From assembly GCA_963669155.1 (NCBI GenBank), contig OZ022587.1:4632609-4696608 (forward strand): a stretch of 64,000 nucleotides of DNA, in the 5' to 3' direction. A program made the translations under genes and the position numbers. Positions 11,301 through 20,198 of this stretch are shown piece after piece. This DNA comes from Arbacia lixula (taxonomy: Eukaryota > Echinodermata > Echinoidea > Arbacioida > Arbaciidae). Each line of letters opens with the position of its first letter. The first letter of the stretch is position 1. Under the pieces are notes generated by a model. It was not told the origin of the DNA. It did not search any database and worked only from the letters and a program-made list of their open reading frames with translations.

Positions 11301-13164
11301 CACAGGCTGGGAAAATTCCCGGTACTTCTTCCTGTAAGTTCTCAGTTTCCGGAACCTCAACTGGTTTTTCCAAAACCACAACACAATCCGGAAAAATCCC
11401 TGGGAACTTCACCTGTAACTGTTCAGCTTCAGTAACCTCAACCGGTTGCTCTGAAACATCTGGCGACGCAACAACCTTGTCGCCAGCCAAGTCATTACCC
11501 AGCAAACAATCTACACCCCGCATGGGCAACTCTGGGATGACTCCAACAGTAACAGGACCAGAAACTAGGTCACACTTCAAATCCACCTTATACAAGGGGA
11601 CGGTGATACAACTGCCAAAAATAGGCTGTATCAATGCCTTGGCATTCAATGCACTCTCTGGTGGTAAAGTCACACTACCTTCCACCAACAACGTCTGATT
11701 AGACCCTGTATCCCTAAGGATAACCACTGGCTTACCTGCCTCACCAGATGAACTAGGGGCCACTATTCCCTCAGACAAAAAGCTACGATACTTTTGATCA
11801 ACCTGCGTAAGTTTATCGTCAAAATTGAACGGACGATTTTCAATGACCTGTCTATCTCTACCTGGGACACTTTCTTCTGGGAGGACACTTTTTGGCATGA
11901 CAAATCCAACTTCTTTCTTTTCCTTATTTTGCAATTTCCAGCACTGGGCTTTTAAGTGCCCCTTCTTGTTACAATGAAAGCAAGTTGGAGGTGGTTTTGC
12001 TGTACCTGAATTGTCAGACTGATTTTTGGATGCCGGAGGTGAACCACTGCTAGTGTTGCCGCCTTTACTTTGCGCATCTTTTGCTTGGCCAGTACTCTTT
12101 TGTGCATCATTCTGATTTTTACCTCTATAACCAGAGAAATTTCGGAATGGTGGTTTGTTATCATTCTTGTGAGTTAGCTCGTACTCATCAGCCATTTGAG
12201 CTGCTTTCTTCAGATCTGTGATTTTGTGATCATCTAGGTGGGATCTCACATTGGAGGCAACATTCTGTTTGAATTCCTCCAACAACACTACCTCTCTGAG
12301 GCTATCAAAATCTTCCCCCACTTTCAATGAACCATACCACCTATCAAACATCATTTCTTTTTCACGAGCAAACTCAACGTGTGTCTGACCTGGCTTGCGG
12401 CTTGCATTTCTGAATTTCTGTCTGTACGCCTCCGGTACCAATTCATACGCATTCAGTACTGCTTTCTTTACAGTAGCATAGTTACATGACTGTTCTGCTG
12501 AGAGAGATGAGTACACGTCTGCTGCTTTACCAACAAAAACACTTTGGAGAAACATCGGCCAAAATTCCTGTGGCCATTTCATCGTACTAGCCACTTTCTC
12601 AAATGAGACAAAATATTTGTCGACTCTATCCTCTTCAAATTTTGGCACCAAACGAACATTCTTTGCCACATCAAATGTATGGGACTTACTGTCCTGTGCA
12701 CGAGTCTGAGACAATTCAAGCTCCCGCAATTTCATTTCCATTTCTAGTCTTCTCATTTCAATTTCTGCTTCTCGCTGTCTTTGTCTTTCTTCAGCTTCAC
12801 GCTGTCTTTGTTCTCTTTCAGCTTCTCGCTGTTTTTGTTCTCTTTCAGCTTCGCGCTGTCTTTGTTTTTCTTTCTCTTCAAATTCTAATCTCATCCTCTC
12901 TCTTTCAAATTCCATTTTAGCAAGCTCAAGCTGTGTTTGATCTGAACCACCCATAGCTTGGGCTTGTTCAGCTGGTTGGGTTTGTTGTCTAACTGTCATG
13001 TGACTAGCTACACTATCAAGTATCTCTGCCTTCTTCATACCCTGTGTCAATTCAACATTCAAATGTTGGGCAATAGCGATCAAATTACACTTTCTTAATC
13101 TTTCCAAATCTGTGTAGGACAAATCTGTCCTCTCGGCAAACGTCTTAACATTGAAAGTACTCAT
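8341..13164 (-). CDS. Gag-Pol polyprotein, gag-PR-IN-RT-RH order
   Basis: The 1607-residue frame starts at an ATG 158 bases inside the 5' LTR. Residues about 80-150 form a charged E/R/Q-rich coiled coil; 170-335 resemble a gag capsid domain; 395-408 are a CCHC zinc knuckle (CFHCNKKGHLKAQC); DTGSN at 485-489 is the protease active site. Integrase follows: zinc-binding H752, H759, C789, C792; catalytic D823, D882, E918, with the canonical 35-residue gap between the last two; then a GPY module near 1056-1058. RT comes next with YIDD at 1341-1344, and RNase H with D1490, E1532, D1559. The chain ends ADALSRV at the stop. Residues about 575-625 hold an imperfect internal repeat around PGIFP. The protein should form virus-like particles, copy the RNA and integrate the DNA. 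No frameshift or stop was found. Confidence 0.95.
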   Translation of the reverse strand: MSTFNVKTFAERTDLSYTDLERLRKCNLIAIAQHLNVELTQGMKKAEILDSVASHMTVRQQTQPAEQAQAMGGSDQTQLELAKMEFERERMRLEFEEKEKQRQREAEREQKQREAEREQRQREAEERQRQREAEIEMRRLEMEMKLRELELSQTRAQDSKSHTFDVAKNVRLVPKFEEDRVDKYFVSFEKVASTMKWPQEFWPMFLQSVFVGKAADVYSSLSAEQSCNYATVKKAVLNAYELVPEAYRQKFRNASRKPGQTHVEFAREKEMMFDRWYGSLKVGEDFDSLREVVLLEEFKQNVASNVRSHLDDHKITDLKKAAQMADEYELTHKNDNKPPFRNFSGYRGKNQNDAQKSTGQAKDAQSKGGNTSSGSPPASKNQSDNSGTAKPPPTCFHCNKKGHLKAQCWKLQNKEKKEVGFVMPKSVLPEESVPGRDRQVIENRPFNFDDKLTQVDQKYRSFLSEGIVAPSSSGEAGKPVVILRDTGSNQTLLVEGSVTLPPESALNAKALIQPIFGSCITVPLYKVDLKCDLVSGPVTVGVIPELPMRGVDCLLGNDLAGDKVVASPDVSEQPVEVTEAEQLQVKFPGIFPDCVVVLEKPVEVPETENLQEEVPGIFPACVVTRSQARRDAHNDADCVDVEENTGVWLAETFFKDLNEGGAVLGSEASSGELFSKSSLVQAQQADMELKGLSQTACSEAEAVNVPECYYVKDDILMRKWRPPLRPADEDWTVVHQIVVPPCYRNEILRIAHELPVGGHLGVRKTKDRIMRHFYWPKLSRDVAEFCKTCHTCQVVGKPQPSIKPAPLIPIPAFDEPFTRVLVDCVGPLPRTRSGHRFLLTIMDMSTRFPEAIPLRNITTKTVVEALVQFFTRYGLPKEIQSDQGSNFMSNIFQEVMYQLGIKQLKSSAYHPQSQGALERYHQTLKTMIRAYCEEHPEDWDKGIPCLLFATRDSPNESTGFSPFELVYGHEVRGPLKLIKERFMSQDDDVNLLDYVSKFRERLFKACEVARGHLKTSQESMKKKADKHAKVRTFKPGDKVLVLLPLQGEPLKAKFSGPYCVKKKLNDVNYVIGTPDRRKDQRVCHVNMLKEYFEREASQPVGVIHMVNDEEVDVVESDVDMCESDVNMSEPPSVRLSNTEVLGKTQEVLSYLPEDQRKDVTDLLHEFGDVCKDKVGCTPLTVHDVDVGDARPIKQHPYRLNPNKLAKVREEVQFMLENDIIEPSQSSWSSPIVMVPKPDGSQRFCIDYRKVNAVSKTDSFPIPRLEDCIDRVGNSAFVSKIDLLKGYWQVPMTDRAKEISAFATPDGLFQCKVMPFGMKNSPATFQRLTNQVIAGLDHCVVYIDDILVFSDTWSDHIQHLRLLFDRLHKANLVINLAKSEFAKAKVTYLGHIVGQGQVLPREAKVEAILSFPIPQTKKELLRFLGMAGFYRKFVPNFSTVVSPLTNLLKGKVKFIWSDECQNAFVKLKSIMANEPVLAAPNFSKPFKVAIDASDVGVGAVLLQDDDDGIEKPVSYFSKKLNKYQKKYSTIEKEALSMILALQQFEVYLTNSKGEIILYTDHNPLVFLDRFKTKNSRIFMWSLLIQPYALKIMHVSGKNNVIADALSRV

Positions 13165-13299
13165 GATTGTACACAGTATACAACATATACAATCAAAATA
13201 TGTGAAAGCTTGTCTGATGTATTCTAGGATAGATCAATCAAAGTTATGACCAAAATTTCACTGAATTTTGAACAATGTTGGCTTATTAACAATGTTCAT

Positions 13300-13317
13300 T
13301 TCCCGGACAAGCCCCCA
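13300..13317 (-). promoter_or_regulatory. primer-binding site, tRNA-Pro type
   Basis: Five bases inside the 5' LTR the minus strand reads TGGGGGCTTGTCCGGGAA. This agrees at 16 of 18 positions with the proline-tRNA primer-binding site known from gammaretroviruses; one mismatch would still allow a G-U pair. It would anneal to the 3' end of tRNA-Pro to start minus-strand DNA synthesis. Confidence 0.75.
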
Positions 13318-13322
13318 AATTT

Positions 13323-14256
13323 TGTTACGATCAGTTCACGCCAGAAAGGATCACACAAAATGATACCAATATTTAGTTCAGGTGTTCTTTATTATATGGG
13401 GTATTTTCCCCTTTTAAAAAACCAAGACAAGCGTTCACTTGCAGTACATCAATACATCAATATAGGTTACTTTACAATGTATAGATACAGGTTAGCTTAC
13501 AGTGCTGGAGGATACTGAAGTCCAATGGATCCACGGCTCTCGCTGATGGTCCAGTTGATAATCCGATCCAGTATTCCCAAATTATGATCGCAATGTTGAT
13601 CCCAATGTTGTACGCTGAAGAGCAGGTATTCCAGATAGTCAAGTCCAAATAGATGATCCAAGATGGTCAAATGTTAATCCACAGAGCTTTCACGCTTTCA
13701 CAGGCAGGATCTCATAAGCGCTATTTAACAGGCAGGTATTTATCCACGGAGAGAAAGTCCTCGTATAAATCCACAGATAGGTATTGAGCCAGGGTCACAA
13801 CAATATCTTAGATGCAGGTTACTCTTATCACAGGTGACTGGAGCAAGATGATATGAAAACTGAGCTCCTATCTCGAACAACTCATATATATACTACAATC
13901 TATACATTCTAGAAGGTTCCATTAACTCTATACTTCCAGAAATTTCTCAATATATCCAGTAAGCTCTATATTGTACATATACTGTACCTATGCTTGTAAA
14001 CATGACAAACAATATTGACCTGACCTAGATTACACTGATGAGTCATCACTAGCCCATCTGAGCTCCTTTATTATGCTAATGAGTCTCAGCTAGCTGCAAC
14101 ATTCTTTCATGTAAATAACATTCTAGACTCTTCTGGGCAGTACACATTGCTAAATGTTTATTTCACCAGTGAGGAATGTCACAAGCACCCAGAGTGCAGC
14201 TAATTCAAGAGCTACATGTATGGCTATATATGTATAACTTATACACATTTGTAACA
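13323..14256 (-). repeat. 5' LTR of the gypsy element
   Basis: On the minus strand this is the upstream LTR. It is 934 bases long, has the 6-bp terminal inverted repeat TGTTAC/GTAACA and is followed after five bases by the primer-binding site. It should hold the element's promoter and RNA start, but no TATA box could be assigned with confidence. Confidence 0.95.
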
Positions 14257-14311
14257 AAGTTCCTCAAATTTATATAGCTCTTTAATTTTCTTTTACTTCC
14301 AGTTTTCGAGA
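14257..14311. repeat. sliver of the ancestral segment between gypsy and LINE inserts
   Basis: These 55 bases match 33174-33232 (AAGTTCCT...CAGTTTNCGAGAAA). With the match at 6355-6458 and 16839-17170 they show that one ancestral segment was split by three retrotransposon insertions. Confidence 0.6.
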
Positions 14312-16838
14312 AATCAACAAATAAGCCAATTAAAACTTACATTGCAATAACAGATGTTGAGATGTGAAAGTTTACGTTCTTTGAAGAAAAATAACCCCTC
14401 AGAATATTGGTCAATATTAAAGAAAGGTGAAAGAAAAGCTCCTATTAGCGATAAAGTTCCATTGAATGTATTTGTGGATCATTTTAAACTCCTTGGGAAT
14501 ACAGATAATGTTCCAGTCTTAGAGAGCTCAGAGAATGAATTACACATTCAGCCTTTTTCAAACATTCCTGATTATGACAATGACATTTTGAATATTCCAA
14601 TTACTGTGGAAGAAACCTAGATGATCATTAAGAAATTGATAAATGGTAAGGCCTCTGGTATTGATTTAATGAGGAATGAATTTCTGAAAAATTGTCCGCC
14701 CTCTGTCATACACATTATTGTTTCTTTGTTTAATGCTGTACTAGATAGTGGTGTTATCCCTACTGATTGGTGTGTTGGAATCATTATTCCAATATTTAAG
14801 AATAAGGGTGATGTTAAAAACCTGACAACTATAGAGGTATAACCTTGTTAAGCTGTTTGGGGAAGTTGTTCACCTCAATTCTTAGAATTTAGAATTTCTG
14901 GTTATCTACAAAGGAATTCCACAATTGGTGAGGAACAAGCTGGTTTCCGTTCAGGTTACTCAACAACTGATCATGTATTTACACTGAAATGTATAATTGA
15001 TATTTATCTACAGCAAAAAAAAAGCGTTTATATTGTGCATTTACTGACTACAAAAAAGCTTTTGATTTGATTAATAGATCCTCCTTATGGTTGAAAATGT
15101 TGAAATCAGGTGTAAATGGAAAAGTTTTCACTGTTATCAAAAACATATATGGCTATGCCAAATCTTGCGTAAGCGTAAAGGGAAAACTCTCAGACTACTT
15201 TTCATGCAATGTAGGGCCACGGCAAGGAGAAAATCTGTTTCCGCTTTTATTTGCGTTTTTTTAAACGATTTTGATAAACACATTGGCAGATTGTATAGCG
15301 GTCTCCATTCGTTATCTGCTTTGGTAGATTCACATGTAAGCGAAGATGAAATGTAGGCTTTTCTAGATTATTCTGCTATTATATGCCGATGACACCCTCA
15401 TTTTCGCTGGAAGTCCAGAGGAGCTTCAAATTGCATTGCATGGAGTTGAGGAGCACTGCTTGAAATGGCATCTTCATGTTAATACTAGTAAAACAAAAAT
15501 TGTAATTTCCTCCCGAGGCAAAGTGAGGAAGGTACAATCATTCATATTTAATGGCGTAGAGTTGGAGGTTGTTTATGATTTTGTTTATTTACGAGTAAAA
15601 TTCAACTATAATGGCAGCTTCAAGAAGGCTATCACTAAAGCAAGTGATTCAGGCTCAAAAGGCTTTATTTAGTTAGTTATGCTAGTTAAAGCAAAGAGAT
15701 TGCAGGTATCTATAGATACTCAATGTGAGTTATTTGATCGTATGGTGTTACCGATTTTGTTGTATGGAAGCGAGGTTTGGGGACACGAAAATAAAAGTCA
15801 AATTGAAGTATTTCACGGAAGGTTTTTAAGAACTATTCTACATGTAAATAAATGCACTCCCGACTGCATGGTTTATGGTGCAACTGGTCGATATGTAATT
15901 CTAAATCATGTCAAATGCAGAATGGTTGGATTTTGGTTAAAGATCATCAAAGGGGAACAAACCAAGCGCTCATTCTTACTTTACCGCCTTTCAAAATGCT
16001 TGAGCCAAAATGAAGACTTGAATTCAGTATCAAATTGGTTACGCTATGTTGAAGATATATTGAACAATGCAGGATTTACTAATGTGTGGTTATTTCAGAG
16101 TCATGGATTTAAATATGAATGGGTACTGAAGGCATTGAAATTGAGACTAGCTGATATCTTTAAACAGGATTGGAAAGCTACAATGTGGAGTAACCGCTTA
16201 TGTTCCAATTATAGAATGTTTATAGGCCTATTGGAACTGGAAAAGTATCTGCTGTTCCTTGATAGTAAAGATGCTACCACATTGTGTAAATTTAGATGAA
16301 GATCACACAGTTTACCTGTAAATAATAATAGGTTTGACTCAGACATGTCGCAGGATGATATATGCACACTCTGCTTGTCAGATACAGGGGATGAATTCCA
16401 TTATATATTTGTTTGTCCTTTCTTTTTGGAGGAGAGAAAGTTATATTTAGAGAAATCAGTATTGCGTAGTCGTAGACCTAGCTCTATAGAAATGGATAAA
16501 CTTTTTAAGATGCGAGACTCTTGCCAGTTGAGGAAACTTGTAAAATTTAACTTGTAAAATTGTAACATAATCGTGAATCATTTTAGTCACGAACCAAAAA
16601 GAAGTGATTTTGTTGATGTTACTGTTCAGCGTCACGAACATGTAGTTACACGTAGTGGTAGAATTGTAAGAAATCCTGTGCGCTTGGTGTTGTAAATACT
16701 GAAGAAGTTATGTACTCTATTTACTTTATGTATTTGTACGTATTCATGTTATTGTATATCATTGTAAATATGTTGAACTCTCATACCCCGAGAGGGGGTC
16801 GATAGTGTTAATAAAATCTTATCTTATCTTATCTTATC
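14312..16838 (+). pseudogene. Decayed non-LTR retrotransposon, RT and C-terminal region
   Basis: Several frames in turn read parts of one non-LTR polymerase: KLINGKASGIDLMRNEFLKN near 14635, GEEQAGFRSGYSTTDHVFTL near 14930, GVNGKVFTVIKNIYGYAKSC near 15110, YADDTLIF near 15385, then LLYGSEVWGHENKSQIEVFH near 15757 and a C-terminal C-x2-C...H zinc-like segment near 16355. A one-base loss near 14827, a stop at 14618, and further shifts near 15265, 15360 and 15670 separate them. The 3' end is AATAAAATCTTATCTTATC, a tandem ATCTT-type tail, ending at 16838. The upstream half (endonuclease) is missing, so the copy is 5'-truncated and dead. Clade not assigned. Confidence 0.85.
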
Positions 16839-16886
16839 CAGAGAAATTAGACAAAATTGTGTGTGTGTATGTGTGTGTGTTTGTGT

Positions 16887-16938
<52 letters not shown>

Positions 16939-17170
16939 GAGGGGGAGGGGGTAGGGGGCATATAACAATATTATCCCTCGACTATATATTTTTAGTTTCA
17001 TACTCCGAGTATGGGTAACAATTCATATTTAAGAATATTGTATTCAGTCATGTGTAACACTTGGCATTTGAATGTCGACTTTCTTTTTTTAGGAACATAG
17101 TACTTTGCAAGGAACAATGATTTTCTATATCTTATACGGACGGAGAAGGATGCAAATATGCTGATTGAAA
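16839..17170. repeat. right part of the split ancestral segment, with (GT)n
   Basis: Sequence from 16839 matches 25399-25700 and 33291-33570: a (GT)n tract (here 16858-16935), a G-rich stretch, then GAACATAGTA and GAACAATGATTTTCTATATC. It is noncoding in all three places. In the other two places the segment lies within introns of the receptor gene. Confidence 0.65.
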
Positions 17171-19838
17171 GGCGGATATTTTCTATATCTTTCCTCTCTC
17201 ATGGCGTTTCGGTGTAGTATAGTATATGGTCGCTCTACTTTGATCCCGGGTAGATAGCGAATATGACGACATGAATGCAGGGATTTAACTTTGTTTACCT
17301 GTAGGTGTAGCTGATGGTGGGCTGATGATGGGGGGAAGGGGAGAGGAAAGAATATTAAACAGGCGGGGCATGGAAGGGGTAAGGGGTAGTATGAGATACG
17401 GAGGAGTGTCAGGGAGAATTGGGAGCAGTGGAGGAGTATCACTGAGGAGAGAGAAAGAGGGTGAAGTGTTAGGATGAGAAAAGGGAGTATGAGCAGCAGT
17501 GATAGCCTATATAGAGGCGGCAAAACAAGAGAAAGATAAGAGGGTAGTTAAGATAACAGAGAGACGATGGAAGAGTGAGAAAGGGTAAAGGTGAAGTAGC
17601 AGGAAAATAAGCCAGGAGAAGCTGCAGCTAGGAAATCAATAGAGTTTTTCTGTAATGATATTAATTCATGAAAGTAGAATGTAGTAAATATAAATCCAAA
17701 TTGTAGTTTATCTATGTGGGGTACGAAACGACAGAAGAAGAGTAATCTAAGTTCAAATATAAACCATCAAATACATAAACAAAGTGAATCTACTATGGAT
17801 ATAAAGGATAAATCGCAATCTTTCATTTGATACCGATATGTATCTTCCATCGTAAATAACATGTATAGCATTTGGATGACAATTAAAAGACTCACTACGT
17901 AGCAATGATGGGGGGGGGGGGGGGTAATGGTGAAAATCAAACAGGATGAGGGGGAAGCAGAAATGAGGATACACGGGGATAAATCAAAGCAAATTAAACA
18001 AATCATAACAAAGACGGTTTAAGTGGAAGCAAACATTCCACACAATTGATTTTTTGTAAATACGGTAAGAGAAGAAGTAGGAAGAAGCTGACTTCATAGA
18101 TAAAAGGACAAACAGAGTTAATTAGACAAAAACATTAAAGTGTGGGGGGGGGGTAGGGGTGGGCTTACTTTGTATTTTCTCATTGAGACAAGGTGGAGAA
18201 TGACATGACAGGAATAGCACAGTACTACTTTCGTAGACATTTTTTCAAGTTTGGCCTTTAAAAACTCTCTTTAAACATTTTGAAAATGGAAACCACAGTA
18301 ATATGAAATAGAAACGTAATACAGGACAATAGGTATTTAGTACAGAACGTTCAATTCCTGTTTAAAGTGATTTGATGGACAAAACCAGACGTATTGTTGC
18401 CTCATAGACCGTGACAGGTTACACCCTGTCTGTACCGAGATCATAACAAAGACGATTTCACATATACGTCACGTGTGACGTAAATACTGCATTTCATGAC
18501 TTGAAACATGAAACCATAAATAACAGTATAACAAAGACGATACAACGTAATAGTCTAGCAAATAATTTACTGATAATGAATATCTCACTGTCTGCGGCGC
18601 AAAACGTCAATAACAATAAGTGACGTGATTTTTTTTTAACTGATAAGAGAGCTTCAACAGTCTCCACAATAAGCCCCTTCGTAATTGCAATTTGCACATG
18701 AGTAGATTATTGCCGGTAGAAAATAAACTCAGGTCAATTTCACCACTCAAATGGGAATTCATTCGATAGCCGACCATATTTCAATCTATTATCATGCAAA
18801 TATGGCAGCATTTATTCAGCTCTGAGGAGGGAGTGGAAGAACATTCCACCTCGTGCACCTACTTCTTTTGTTGTTCCTGGCACACTGTAAAATGTGTTTA
18901 AATCCATCATCGCGAGACAACTTCATGAAAAAATCTCGATCAGCAGTCTAGTAGTAAGCAAATAATCAACGTTGGTGAACAGTCTATCGGCAGCACTCGC
19001 TCGTTCTATTCAAAATGTGAGCGTGCAGATTTTGCTGCGCTAGATTATGAATGAATTCCCCATGCTCGCGAGATCATTTGCTATAGTGTCTTCTGTAATC
19101 ATACTGATTACGAATTTTTAAGACAGAGATCGAGATTATATTCTCATTCTTTTCGAAATCCGCAAAGGACTTTATATTTCATTTGCTTTTAAAAACAGGC
19201 CTCATTTTTTTTTAAATGTGTAAGCTTTCAGACTTTGCTGGATCCTGACCCTTCTACAAATTGGACAGTAATGATAAGTTTAATTGGGTAAGTGGTTATG
19301 TATAAGTTTGTGTGTATGGACTATGTACTGTTATTTATATGCAATGTATACCGGTATAAATATGAGTATTGTATATGTTCTTTTATGGAGGTGTGGAAAA
19401 ATGATACATAACCAGAACAAAGAACACCACTGGGCAAAGAAATGACAGGTATTTAGGATCCCTATGAAATCTGTGGTTGCTGCCGCCAAACAATATCACA
19501 ATATTTGGCCACGACTGGCCTTTTTCTGGCTCTCCGGCCTCGGCCGTAATGGAATATTCGGCTTTGGTCTGGCCTCAACCCTTCCGGTCTTGGCCTCATC
19601 CTTGTCCTCGGGTGATCCTGCCTTGGTCTTGGCCTTGGCCTCGGACAAGCCGGCCTCGGACACAACACTGATATTAATTTACCATTATCTATGATAACGA
19701 TATTTTTTGTTTGATAGTATCACACCTGACGAAATGTTGCAGTGGCGCACGAAACGTCGTGATCTTAGATCTCTTATTGACCATGCATTGCGAGACAAAC
19801 GATTATCACTAGCGATATATTTTTTTCGTTCACCTCAG
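17171..19838. other. gene-poor stretch with poly-G runs
   Basis: No gene is supported. Poly-G runs occur near 17910-17924 and 18142-18150. The phrase AGTAAGCAAATAATCAACG at 18955 recurs at the edge of the foldback insert near 50781, so a piece of the same dispersed repeat lies here. A 5' noncoding exon or promoter of the receptor gene may be hidden here but could not be placed. Confidence 0.4.
19503..19672. repeat. GGCC-rich minisatellite just upstream of the receptor gene
   Basis: About 170 bases consist of degenerate six- to ten-base units around TTGGCCTCGG. It is much richer in G and C than its surroundings and ends about 170 bases before the first coding exon. Confidence 0.65.
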
Positions 19839-20198
19839 CAACCATGTGGATACTACTGCTCATCGTAATGCACGCTGGGACAGCGCGGCTTAGCCCGGTC
19901 TCCGTGTCCAGAGGCGAGACAGCGCATATACCCTGCGTCTTTGGCGAAGGAACCGTGCACAATATTTACTGGAAGTTCAACAATTCCACTACCGAAATAA
20001 AAGTGGTCAATTTCATGGAAGGAGAACCAATGTATTTTGATGACTATTATGAAGTTCGGGCTGATGTTGACAATGGCGACAAGTCGACGTTGATACTGAG
20101 TGCGATCACAGTCAGAGATGGAGGTGACTACTGCTGTGATGTCGACAGGTTCCAAGATACCGCCGTGTATGATATATGCACTCAACTTCTCGTGTCGG
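19839..20198 (+). CDS. receptor exon 1: signal peptide and V-type Ig domain
   Basis: A splice acceptor (TTCACCTCAG) precedes CAACCATG, so a 5' noncoding exon probably lies upstream. The ATG at 19844 starts MWILLLIVMHAGTA, a signal peptide. The Ig domain has C31, the core tryptophan W43, the DxGxYxC motif at 92-98 closing on C98, and an N-glycosylation site at N47-S-T. The exon ends GTGTCGG before GTACGT, in phase 1, as is usual for Ig exons. Holding leader and V domain in one exon is less usual. Confidence 0.85.

Larger units (their letters stand above)
6924..14256 (-). mobile_element. Intact Ty3/gypsy LTR retrotransposon with IN before RT (Gmr1-like)
   Basis: The element is bounded by two 934-bp LTRs that begin TGTTAC and end GTAACA and show no difference when read side by side. 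Four bases, AAGT, are repeated at both flanks (6920-6923 and 14257-14260), which marks a clean insertion. One uninterrupted ORF encodes gag, protease, integrase and then RT/RNase H. Integrase upstream of RT is the order of Ty1/copia, but the RT, RNase H, YIDD box and GPY module are Ty3/gypsy-like; this mix is the hallmark of Gmr1-like elements of deuterostomes. There is no envelope gene. Identical LTRs and an open frame mean a recent insertion, possibly still mobile. Confidence 0.95.

Noticed and set aside
16858..16935. CRISPR-like or other regular spaced arrays
   Set aside because: All tandem signals found are microsatellites, minisatellites or satellites without unique spacers; the DNA is plainly eukaryotic.
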